Shown piece after piece: positions 1-7,426 of a DNA stretch of 64,000 nucleotides. Numbering within the stretch: position 1 is the stretch's first letter; each line of letters opens with the position of its first letter. The position numbers and the translations under genes were made by a program. Source of the stretch: UBA993 sp964485855 (GTDB lineage: Bacteria; Bacillota; Dethiobacteria; DTU022); contig CAZAKI010000005.1 in assembly GCA_964485855.1 (NCBI GenBank), positions 26,393 through 90,392 of the forward strand. Reading direction: 5' to 3'. The notes under the pieces are model-generated. The model was not told where the DNA came from. It did not search any database and saw nothing but the letters and a program-made list of their open reading frames with translations.

Positions 1-288
1 TTATTGAGGAAAAAGAGTTTGTTTGAATGGGAACCTTTCCCCATATTTTGGGAAAAAATAGATGCCATTTTAAGAGAAATGGGCCTGATCTTAGCGGATA
101 AGATTTCCCGGGGATCGGATTGGCCAGAGCTGAATTTAACCGAACAGTTGAAGCTCTCACCAACATTTTCGGCGGTAAAGAATTTGCGCGAGGAAAGTGA
201 AACTATTAAAGTGAAGATTGGAACTGCGCAATTGGAAGATGTAGCGAAAACCTTCATCGATCTGATCGCAGAGAAGCCTATGCTATAG
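1..288 (+). CDS. C-terminal fragment of an unidentified protein, possibly RecJ exonuclease
   Basis: The frame is open at the window edge and ends in a stop at 286-288, so only about 95 C-terminal residues are visible. A TTG at position 4 could be read as a start but has no room for a ribosome binding site. The fragment looks like a winged-helix type segment (EMGLILAD) followed by a charged helix. In many Clostridia recJ, sometimes with apt, lies just upstream of relA, and the C-terminus of RecJ has this general character. That identification rests on position and general resemblance only. No catalytic motif is present in the visible part. Confidence 0.4.
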   Translation, partial: LLRKKSLFEWEPFPIFWEKIDAILREMGLILADKISRGSDWPELNLTEQLKLSPTFSAVKNLREESETIKVKIGTAQLEDVAKTFIDLIAEKPML

Positions 289-290
289 TA

Positions 291-319
291 TTCGAATTCG
301 TTATTTAGTATCATATAAT
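291..319 (+). promoter_or_regulatory. Candidate sigma-A promoter for relA-dtd
   Basis: A perfect -10 box TATAAT at 314-319 follows a weak -35 (TTCGAA, 291-296) at 17 bp spacing, about 30 bp upstream of the relA start. The strong -10 and correct position support it; the poor -35 leaves it uncertain. Confidence 0.35.
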
Positions 320-348
320 TAAATCTATCTATTTTGGGACTTGAATTT

Positions 349-2538
349 ATGGCTGTCAAAGAAAAAAAACTAAGCGATCTGAAACGAATTATCCAGCGTT
401 ACTACCCCAAGTTGGAAGACTGGACCCTGGTCGAAAAAGCCTATAAATATTCCCAGCAGGCCCATTCCGGCCAGAAGCGCGAATCAGGTGAATCCTACAT
501 AACTCATCCCCTGGGGGTAGTAATGATTCTAGCTGAGTTGGAGCTGGATCTGGTAACCGTTATTGCCGGATTGCTTCACGATGTTGTCGAAGATACTGAT
601 ATTACTCTTGAACAGATCCGTAAAGAATTTGGCGAAGAAGTTGCTTCCCTTGTCGATGGAGTAACCAAGTTGAGCCGCCTTGATTTCTCATCAAAGGAGG
701 AGCAACAGGCCGAGACCCTCCGAAAAATGTTTATTGCCATGGCCCAGGATATCAGGGTGGTGTTAATCAAACTGGCTGACCGTACTCATAATTTGCGCAC
801 CCTACGTTATCTGAATACAAGTAAGCAAAAGGAGATTGCTAAGGAAACACTGGAGATTTATGCTCCCCTGGCCCATCGGTTAGGGATTTATATGATCAAG
901 TGGGAGCTTGAAGACCTTGCTTTTCGTTACATGCAGCCGGAAGAATATTTTCAGCTCGTTGAGAAACTGGCCAAAAAGAGGCGGGAAAGAGAGCATTTTA
1001 TAAACAGGATTATCTGGGTTCTCCAGGATAAACTTTCAGAAGCTGCAATTACGGCAGAAATTCAAGGCAGGCCAAAGCACCTTTACAGTATCCATAATAA
1101 AATGAAAACTCAAGGCAAAGATCTAAACGAGATTTATGACCTGACAGCGGTTAGAATTATTGTTGATTCAGTTAAAGATTGTTACCACACGCTTGGTATT
1201 GTTCACACAATCTGGAAGCCGATTCCCGGGCGCTTTAAAGATTTTATCGCTATGCCAAAACCCAATATGTATCAGTCTCTGCATACTACCGTTTTTGCCG
1301 CGGAAAATGAACTGGCTGAGATTCAAATTAGAACCTGGGATATGCACCGGACAGCTGAATATGGTATTGCTGCTCACTGGCGGTACAAGGAAAAAGTAAA
1401 GGACTCAGATGAACTTGATCAAAAGCTGACCTGGCTGCGGCAACTTTTGGAATGGCAGCATGATTACCGGGATGCCCGCGATTTTATCAAGGATTTAAAA
1501 GGCGACCTTTTTACCGATGAAGTTTTTGTTTTTACCCCCAAGGGTGATGTTTTTGATCTGCCGGCCGGCTCGGTAACTATTGATTTTGCCTACAAAATTC
1601 ATACTGATGTTGGTAATCATTGCACCGGGGCCCGGGTTAACGGTAGGCTGGTACCGTTGGACTATCAACTGAAAACCGGTGATATGGTCGAGGTGATTAC
1701 TGCCAAAAACGGTTCGCCAAGCCGGGACTGGTTAAACCTGGTTAAAACTAATCACGCTAAAAGTAAAATCCGCAGTTGGTTCAAAAAAGAGCGGCGGGAA
1801 GAAAACATAGAAAAAGGCAAGGAAATGCTCGAACGCGAGATCCGCCGGATTAACGTGGAGCAGCGTTTGGGCATCAAAAATGATCTGTTGCAAGAAGTCG
1901 GTCGTTATTTTAATCTCCTCTCAGTAGAGGATATCCATGCTGCAGTTGGTTATGGCGGTGTATCGGTTCACCAGGTGGTCAGCAGAATGCGTGAAGAGTA
2001 TCATCGTCGGCAGGGTGATCAGGGCGCAGAGGATGCGCTGCCGGAATTAAAACCGGTTAAACCTCGGAAAAATGCTGTAACCGGTGTATCGATATCAGGG
2101 ATGGACAATCTTTTGATGAGAGTTGCCCGCTGTTGCAATCCTGTCCCGGGAGATGATATTGTCGGATTTATTACCAGGGGCAGGGGTATTACTGTTCATC
2201 GGCGGGATTGTCCAAACTTAGCCCATTACAGCACAGATAGCGGCCGGTTTATTGATGCTGCCTGGGATTACCAGGCTGCAGCTTCCTATCCGGTAGAAGT
2301 AGAGGTTATTGCCACGGATCGAAAGCATCTGCTGGCTGATATAATGGCTCAAATTAATGAAAGCAAAATTGAAATTACTGCGGTTTCAGCAAGAGCTGAT
2401 AAAAGCCGCAATGTAACCATCCACATGACCCTGGTTGTGCGTGACCAAGTTCACCTGGAGCAGATCATGGCGAAAATAAAAAAAGTCAAGGAAGTTTACT
2501 CTGTACGTCGCTATGTTTATGGTGCTCATAACCATTAA
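349..2538 (+). CDS. relA: Bifunctional (p)ppGpp synthetase/hydrolase (RelA/SpoT homologue)
   Basis: Makes and degrades the stringent response alarmone (p)ppGpp in the cytoplasm. The frame reads back to a TTG at 334, but ATG at 349 gives the expected MAVKEKK-type N-terminus and 729 residues, normal for long RSH proteins. An HD hydrolase domain (residues about 30-180; His53, His77-Asp78 in GLLHDVVEDT) looks intact. The synthetase domain (about 230-345) contains KHLYSI, YDLTAVRI, YQSLHT and EIQIRT. A TGS domain (about 385-450, DEVFVFTPKGD) and a C-terminal ACT domain (about 655-729) follow. Intact motifs in both enzymatic domains suggest a bifunctional enzyme. The gene is followed after 33 bp by dtd, the usual Firmicutes order. 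Confidence 0.95.
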   Translation: MAVKEKKLSDLKRIIQRYYPKLEDWTLVEKAYKYSQQAHSGQKRESGESYITHPLGVVMILAELELDLVTVIAGLLHDVVEDTDITLEQIRKEFGEEVASLVDGVTKLSRLDFSSKEEQQAETLRKMFIAMAQDIRVVLIKLADRTHNLRTLRYLNTSKQKEIAKETLEIYAPLAHRLGIYMIKWELEDLAFRYMQPEEYFQLVEKLAKKRREREHFINRIIWVLQDKLSEAAITAEIQGRPKHLYSIHNKMKTQGKDLNEIYDLTAVRIIVDSVKDCYHTLGIVHTIWKPIPGRFKDFIAMPKPNMYQSLHTTVFAAENELAEIQIRTWDMHRTAEYGIAAHWRYKEKVKDSDELDQKLTWLRQLLEWQHDYRDARDFIKDLKGDLFTDEVFVFTPKGDVFDLPAGSVTIDFAYKIHTDVGNHCTGARVNGRLVPLDYQLKTGDMVEVITAKNGSPSRDWLNLVKTNHAKSKIRSWFKKERREENIEKGKEMLEREIRRINVEQRLGIKNDLLQEVGRYFNLLSVEDIHAAVGYGGVSVHQVVSRMREEYHRRQGDQGAEDALPELKPVKPRKNAVTGVSISGMDNLLMRVARCCNPVPGDDIVGFITRGRGITVHRRDCPNLAHYSTDSGRFIDAAWDYQAAASYPVEVEVIATDRKHLLADIMAQINESKIEITAVSARADKSRNVTIHMTLVVRDQVHLEQIMAKIKKVKEVYSVRRYVYGAHNH

Positions 2539-2571
2539 AAAGATGTGCTAGATTGCATAAGGAGGGGTCCA

Positions 2572-3021
2572 ATGCGAGCCGTTGTCCAAAGGGTATCGAA
2601 GGCCAAGGTTTCCGTTGGTAATCAAACTAAAGGTGAAATCGGGATCGGACTGGTGGTTTTTCTGGGAGTCGGGAAGGATGACAGTGAAGATGACGCAAAA
2701 TATCTGGCTTCGAAAATATCCGGACTAAGAATTTTTGAGGATTCCTCGGGGTTGATGAATCTTTCCGTCCTCGACATTGGCGGGGCGGTTTTGGCAATAT
2801 CGCAGTTTACCCTATACGCCGATTGCCGGAAAGGCCGCAGACCGGGATTTTCTGCTGCCGCTGGGCCTGAAGAGGCTGAAAAACTTTACGATTATTTCTG
2901 CGCCCAGCTGCACCAAGAAGGATTAAAAACGGCAACCGGACAGTTCCAGGCAGACATGAAAATCAACGTTGATAATGATGGGCCGGTTACAATCCTGCTT
3001 GACAGCAGGAAACTCTTTTAG
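2572..3021 (+). CDS. dtd: D-aminoacyl-tRNA deacylase
   Basis: Hydrolyses D-amino acids wrongly attached to tRNA. The start is ATG 2572, preceded by a strong GGAGGGG site at 2561-2567; an upstream in-frame TTG at 2545 would put that site inside the gene. The 149-residue product has the normal family length. It carries the two family signatures: SQFTLYADCRKGRRPGF, and NVDNDGPVTILLDS, which contains the GPVT cross-subunit motif. It probably forms an operon with relA upstream. The next 122 bp before hisS show no convincing promoter or terminator. Confidence 0.95.
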   Translation: MRAVVQRVSKAKVSVGNQTKGEIGIGLVVFLGVGKDDSEDDAKYLASKISGLRIFEDSSGLMNLSVLDIGGAVLAISQFTLYADCRKGRRPGFSAAAGPEEAEKLYDYFCAQLHQEGLKTATGQFQADMKINVDNDGPVTILLDSRKLF

Positions 3022-3143
3022 CTATTATATTTTATCTGTTTCTCTAAGCATGAACCAGACTAATAATCATTTTTAAATATTGTTCAGGCAGAAAAAGAGC
3101 CGATTGATCTGAGCTCGGTATCGTTAAATACAGGAGGTAAAAT

Positions 3144-6100
3144 ATGAAATATAAAGCACCGCGCGGAACTCGCGATATTCTGCCGGACGAAGCAGTAAAA
3201 TGGCAGTACATTGAAGCAAAATACAGAGAATTTTGCTCGCTTTATGGTTTTGGAGAAATAAGGACACCAATTTTTGAACAGACAGAACTCTTTGCCCGCA
3301 GTGTCGGCGAAGAAAGCGATATAGTATCGAAAGAGATGTATTCTTTTAAAGATCGCAGCGGACGTGAGCTCACCCTGCGACCGGAGCTGACTGCTTCGGT
3401 AGCAAGGGCCTACCTGGAACATAATCTTGGTGAAAAACAACAACCGATCAAATTATTTTATAGCGGGCCGATGTTTCGTTATGATCGTCCCCAGGCAGGG
3501 CGATACCGCCAGTTCCATCAGTTTGGTCTGGAAATATTTGGTGCAGCACATCCTGCGGCAGACTGCGAAATAATCTCTTTCTGTTATCATTTTTTTAAAG
3601 CTCTCAAACTGCATAATTTAGTGTTAGAACTGAACAGCGTTGGTTGTCCTGTTTGCCGGCCGGTTTACCGTGATAATCTTATTCCATACCTTGATCAACT
3701 GGAAAGCAATCTTTGTTCAGATTGTCGCAGACGTTATAAAACCAATCCGATGCGGGTTTTGGACTGCAAGGAAGAGAGCTGCCAGGCATTGATCAATGAT
3801 GCTCCGCAGATGATTGATCATTTATGTGCTGGTTGTGATCAACATTTTTCAACGCTGAAAGCACTGCTTAACAAGCTGCAGATACCATTCAGTTTAAACC
3901 CAAAACTGGTTCGCGGTTTAGATTATTATACCCGCTCTGCGTTTGAAATCACTACCGGGTCTCTTGGGGCCCAGGCATCAGTTTGTGGCGGTGGCCGCTA
4001 CGATCACCTGGTTGAGCACCTTGGAGGACCACCAACTCCCGGGGTCGGTGTTGCCTTTGGTAAGGAACGGATCTTGCTGACCATGGACTGGGAAAAAGCA
4101 CAATACTCTTTGCCTAAAAAGATTTTTATTGCGACTGCTGGAAATGGGCTCGAAGGTGACGCCTTGTTCCTGGCTCAGGAACTGCGCAATCAAAATATTG
4201 CCGCAGAAACAGATTTGCTGGAAAGAAGCCTCAAAGCACAAATGAAATATGCCGGTAAACTTGGATTCGAACAGGTTGCGATTATCGGTGAAAGTGAAAT
4301 TGAAAAGGGAATGGTAAGCTTGCGGGATATGAACGGTGGAGAGCAAATCCCAATGCCCCGCACTGAGCTTAAAGCGGCTCTGGATCAATCGGAGCGCGGA
4401 AAGATTCACAACGGAAACGATAAACTGAGTCCTGAAGTTACCTTCCCCGGGTCCGGTTTTACAGCTGATAAAACCCATAACTGTGGTTCACTGACCACTG
4501 ATCAGATTGGAACCAAAGTAAAACTAGCCGGATGGATTGGCCGTCGTCGTGACCACGGGGGGCTGATTTTTATCGACCTGCGAGATCGCAGTGGTCTGAT
4601 GCAGCTTGTTTTTGACCAACAAAATGGGTTGGATCTTTTTAATGTGGCCGAGAGTCTACGTTCTGAGTATGTTGTGGCGGTTGAAGGACCGGTTGTGCGT
4701 CGTTCGGACGATACAGTGAACCCTTCCCTACCAACAGGTGAGATCGAGGTTCATGTCGAGAAGATCGAAATACTTAACCGTTCGAAAACCCCACCGTTTT
4801 ATATCGAAGATGACTTAAGTGTTGATGAAAATCTACGGTTGCGATACCGTTACCTTGATCTACGGCGCCCTGAAATGTACCGGCGTTTGCAAGTCCGTCA
4901 CCGGGCGGTTAAATTAGTTCGTGATTATCTGGATCGTTATGATTTTTTGGAAGTGGAAACCCCAATGCTAACCCGCAGTACTCCTGAAGGCGCAAGGGAT
5001 TTCCTGGTTCCCAGCCGGATGCATCCCGGTTCTTTCTATGCCCTCCCACAATCTCCACAGCTTTTTAAGCAGCTATTAATGGTTAGCGGTCTGGAAAGAT
5101 ATTACCAAATTGTCCGCTGTTTCCGTGATGAGGATTTAAGGGCTGACCGCCAGCCGGAATTTACCCAGATTGACATTGAAACATCATTTTTTGGTCCCGA
5201 AAACCTCTTTTCCCTGCTGGAAGGTATGATGGCTTTACTCTGGGAAAAAATCAGGGGAGAAGTCTTAACGCTCCCATTTCCCAGACTCTCTTACCAGGAA
5301 GCAATGAATCGTTTTGGTTCAGACAAACCTGATCTGCGTTTCAACATGGAATTGGTAGGGCTTGACGCATTGGCGGGTAAAAGCGATTTCAAAGTTTTTA
5401 AAACCGCTCTTGAAAATGGCGGATCGGTCAAGGGTTTGCGTATACCGGGTGGCAGTAGTATGAGCCGTAAAGACCTGGATGATTTAACTATTCTGGCCCG
5501 TCAAATGGGGGCTAAGGGTCTGGCCTGGACCTTTGTTGAAGAGGAAGGATGGCGTTCGCCGATCGCCAAATTTTTTACTTCCGGGTTGATTATCGAATTC
5601 AATGAGCAGATGGCAGCGCAGAAAGGAGATGTTTTACTATTCGTGGCAGATCGTTGGGAACTTTGCTGCCAGGTGCTTGGCATGTTACGCCGACATCTTG
5701 CTCCTAATAATTTGCCGGAAAAACCCATTTTTCTCTGGGTGGTAGATTTTCCCCTCTTTCATTATGACTCTGAGCAGGAGCGTTATGATTCGGATCACCA
5801 TCCATTTACCGCCCCCAATCCCGATGATCTGGATTTATTGGAGGCTGAGCCACTTAATGTTCGCGCTCAGGCCTATGACCTGGTTCTAAACGGGGTAGAG
5901 ATCGGTGGCGGCAGTACGAGAATTCATGAACAAGAGATCCAGCAGAAAATTTTTAAACTGCTTGGTCTTTCGGAACAGGAAAGTCAGGAGAAATTTGGTT
6001 TTCTACTCGAAGCTCTTTCTTTTGGTGCCCCTCCGCATGGCGGTTTAGCTCTTGGTTTAGACCGGGTTGTAGCGTTATTGGTCGGCGATGATTCGATCCG

Positions 6101-6236
6101 ACAGGTAATTCCCTTTCCAAAAACCGCCGCAGCTTCGTGTCTGATGACCGGTGCCCCTGCTTTGGTTGATGCTAGTCAGCTGGATGATCTGAAAATTGAT
6201 TTACGGTATGATGAAGATGAGGAAAGCGAAGACTAA
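3144..6236 (+). CDS. hisS-aspS: Fused histidyl-tRNA synthetase and aspartyl-tRNA synthetase
   Basis: One uninterrupted 1030-residue frame encodes two complete class II synthetases normally made from adjacent genes. ATG 3144 follows AGGAGGT (3132-3138). Residues 1 to about 418 are HisRS: GEESDIVSKEMYSF, the motif 2 region FRYDRPQAGRYRQFHQFG, the histidine signature LVRGLDYYTR (about 254-263) and motif 3 GGGRYDHL with GVGVAFGKERI. Residues from about 445 are AspRS: the OB-fold anticodon domain (GWIGRRRDHGG), STPEGARDFLVPSR, the motif 2 region VRCFRDEDLRADRQPEFTQ, a GAD insertion domain and motif 3 GLALGLDRVVALL. The roughly 27-residue linker (about 4390-4475) contains no stop, no in-frame ATG, GTG or TTG, and no Shine-Dalgarno site, so AspRS could only be made as part of the fusion. 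A base error removing a stop codon is possible but would not explain the missing AspRS start. His471 is typical of non-discriminating AspRS. Confidence 0.93.
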   Translation: MKYKAPRGTRDILPDEAVKWQYIEAKYREFCSLYGFGEIRTPIFEQTELFARSVGEESDIVSKEMYSFKDRSGRELTLRPELTASVARAYLEHNLGEKQQPIKLFYSGPMFRYDRPQAGRYRQFHQFGLEIFGAAHPAADCEIISFCYHFFKALKLHNLVLELNSVGCPVCRPVYRDNLIPYLDQLESNLCSDCRRRYKTNPMRVLDCKEESCQALINDAPQMIDHLCAGCDQHFSTLKALLNKLQIPFSLNPKLVRGLDYYTRSAFEITTGSLGAQASVCGGGRYDHLVEHLGGPPTPGVGVAFGKERILLTMDWEKAQYSLPKKIFIATAGNGLEGDALFLAQELRNQNIAAETDLLERSLKAQMKYAGKLGFEQVAIIGESEIEKGMVSLRDMNGGEQIPMPRTELKAALDQSERGKIHNGNDKLSPEVTFPGSGFTADKTHNCGSLTTDQIGTKVKLAGWIGRRRDHGGLIFIDLRDRSGLMQLVFDQQNGLDLFNVAESLRSEYVVAVEGPVVRRSDDTVNPSLPTGEIEVHVEKIEILNRSKTPPFYIEDDLSVDENLRLRYRYLDLRRPEMYRRLQVRHRAVKLVRDYLDRYDFLEVETPMLTRSTPEGARDFLVPSRMHPGSFYALPQSPQLFKQLLMVSGLERYYQIVRCFRDEDLRADRQPEFTQIDIETSFFGPENLFSLLEGMMALLWEKIRGEVLTLPFPRLSYQEAMNRFGSDKPDLRFNMELVGLDALAGKSDFKVFKTALENGGSVKGLRIPGGSSMSRKDLDDLTILARQMGAKGLAWTFVEEEGWRSPIAKFFTSGLIIEFNEQMAAQKGDVLLFVADRWELCCQVLGMLRRHLAPNNLPEKPIFLWVVDFPLFHYDSEQERYDSDHHPFTAPNPDDLDLLEAEPLNVRAQAYDLVLNGVEIGGGSTRIHEQEIQQKIFKLLGLSEQESQEKFGFLLEALSFGAPPHGGLALGLDRVVALLVGDDSIRQVIPFPKTAAASCLMTGAPALVDASQLDDLKIDLRYDEDEESED

Positions 6237-6244
6237 GTTATTTG

Positions 6245-6273
6245 TTGCACCACTAATTCTTTTATGCTATCAT
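6245..6273 (+). promoter_or_regulatory. Candidate sigma-A promoter for 6S RNA
   Basis: TTGCAC (6245-6250), a 17-bp spacer and TATCAT (6268-6273) predict transcription from about 6280. This lies just upstream of the folded RNA at 6307-6476 and would give a transcript of about 200 nt. Confidence 0.5.
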
Positions 6274-6279
6274 TTTTAT

Positions 6280-6482
6280 GGAAATAGTTTGATATTTACG
6301 AGCATGCCCTGCTGTGTTCGTGACAACCGATAAAGTTTTGAGCTAACACTTTTTTTATGGGAACCTGGACTTCTGCTGCAGCGCAGCAGCCTTTGTAAAG
6401 AGGACCTGCAAAACAGCAGAGAGGGTACCCACCTTTCGGGGAACAGTTCAAAACAACGGCCCACGGCATGGCGGGGTTTTTT
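6280..6482 (+). ncRNA. ssrS: Probable 6S RNA
   Basis: The 306-bp gap between aspS and mgtE has no credible protein gene but folds like 6S RNA, which binds the sigma-A RNA polymerase holoenzyme. The terminal stem pairs 6307-6316 plus 6318-6322 with 6462-6476: 15 base pairs allowing G-U, with one bulged U. It is followed directly by six T (6477-6482), which would end transcription. Inside, 6358-6366 (TGGGAACCT) pairs with the AGGGTACCCA segment, with one A-A mismatch. TCTGCTG around 6372-6378 pairs perfectly with CAGCAGA around 6414-6420. The stretches between these helices remain largely single-stranded, matching the central bubble of 6S RNA. From my knowledge of Bacillus subtilis, one 6S gene also lies next to aspS. 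No covariance search was possible. Confidence 0.75.
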
Positions 6483-6542
6483 GGTGCTTGTTTATGGTTT
6501 TTGATGATCAATAACGATATTTTTTGCGGGTGGTGATTTAGG

Positions 6543-7385
6543 GTGACAGTTGAGCATATTTATCTGTTGATCAGCCGGGAATTAAAAGCCGGAACTCATC
6601 CCAGTGATTTACTGGATCTGCTGGAAGAACTTAGTGTTGAGCAGATCGCAGATCTGATGCAGCATTTACCTGTAACCGAAGCTGCCCTGATTTTCCAGGA
6701 AATGAAGGATTTTGAGCAGGCAGATATCCTGCGGCTTTTAGATGATGAACGGACCAAAGCAATTCTAAGCAGCATGGCAACTGATGATGCTGTCGACCTG
6801 ATCGGTGAGCTTACACCGGAAGAGGCGCAGGAAATGCTGCAGTTGGTCGATGAAGAGGATCAGGCTGATTTTGGCGATCTGCTCGGTTACCCCGAAGAAA
6901 GNNNNNNNNNNNNNNNNNNNNNNNNNNNNNNNNNNNNNNNNNNNNNNNNNNNNNNNNNNNNNNNNNNNNNNNNNNNNNNNNNNNNNNNNNNNNNNNNNNN
7001 NATGGGCGGTAATGTCGGCACTCAATCCTCAACAATATTTGTCAGGGGTCTGGCCACAGGTGAAATTGATAAGTCGGACGTCTGGGATTATTTTTTTCGC
7101 GAAATCAAGGTTGGTATCTCCATGGGGTTCGTATGTGGAAGCCTGATTTCTCTCACTGCCTTTTTCTGGCAGGGCAATCCCTACCTGGGATTGGTTGTCG
7201 GTACATCGATGTTTATCACGATCTGCGTGGCAACCTTGATTGGAACGCTGGTCCCTTTACTCTTAAACATGGCTCACATTGACCCTGCCATTACAGCCGG
7301 TCCTTTTGTGACCACGATCAAGGATGTAACCGGCCTGCTGATCTATTTTGGTATTGCGTCTTTATTTTTAAAGTTCCTGGGCTGA
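6543..7385 (+). CDS. mgtE: Magnesium transporter MgtE, copy 1 (interrupted by assembly gap)
   Basis: MgtE is a homodimeric inner-membrane Mg2+ channel gated by cytoplasmic Mg2+ through its N and CBS domains. GTG 6543 begins an MgtE_N helical domain (about 120 residues, ending YPEE). A 100-N run (6902-7001) follows, then the last membrane helices (MGGNVGTQSS to the C-terminus), including TAGPFVTTIKDVTG with the conserved pore Asp. Aligned with copy 2 downstream, the missing sequence should be about 580 bp: both CBS domains and the first membrane helices. That length is in frame with both flanks, so the gene is probably intact in the organism. It sits 60 bp after the 6S RNA and 41 bp before its paralogue. 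I see no M-box riboswitch in that short leader. Confidence 0.88.
   Translation: MTVEHIYLLISRELKAGTHPSDLLDLLEELSVEQIADLMQHLPVTEAALIFQEMKDFEQADILRLLDDERTKAILSSMATDDAVDLIGELTPEEAQEMLQLVDEEDQADFGDLLGYPEEXXXXXXXXXXXXXXXXXXXXXXXXXXXXXXXXXXMGGNVGTQSSTIFVRGLATGEIDKSDVWDYFFREIKVGISMGFVCGSLISLTAFFWQGNPYLGLVVGTSMFITICVATLIGTLVPLLLNMAHIDPAITAGPFVTTIKDVTGLLIYFGIASLFLKFLG
6902..7001. other. Assembly gap (100 N) inside mgtE copy 1
   Basis: The 100 N are a placeholder of standard size. The flanks show no shared overlap. Comparison with the tandem paralogue (missing part corresponds to 7786-8365) predicts about 580 bp of real sequence. Similarity between the two copies may have broken the assembly here. Confidence 0.95.
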
Positions 7386-7426
7386 TTGTTGCTTCAGGTT
7401 TTCTAAGCTGAAAGGAGGAGCCCTTG

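Noticed and set aside
3978..4478. A 166-codon minus-strand frame opposite hisS
   Set aside because: No start signal or known domain; codon pattern follows the plus-strand gene. It is a shadow frame.
6276..6511. Two overlapping minus-strand frames of 62 and 71 codons
   Set aside because: They lie antisense to the 6S RNA structure, have no ribosome binding site and no recognisable motif.
6483..6542. An M-box (Mg2+) riboswitch ahead of mgtE
   Set aside because: Only 60 bp remain after the 6S RNA, too short for an M-box, and no conserved sequence is visible.
6543..7385. mgtE copy 1 as a truncated pseudogene
   Set aside because: Both flanks are in frame and the apparent shortness is explained by the gap of unknown length.
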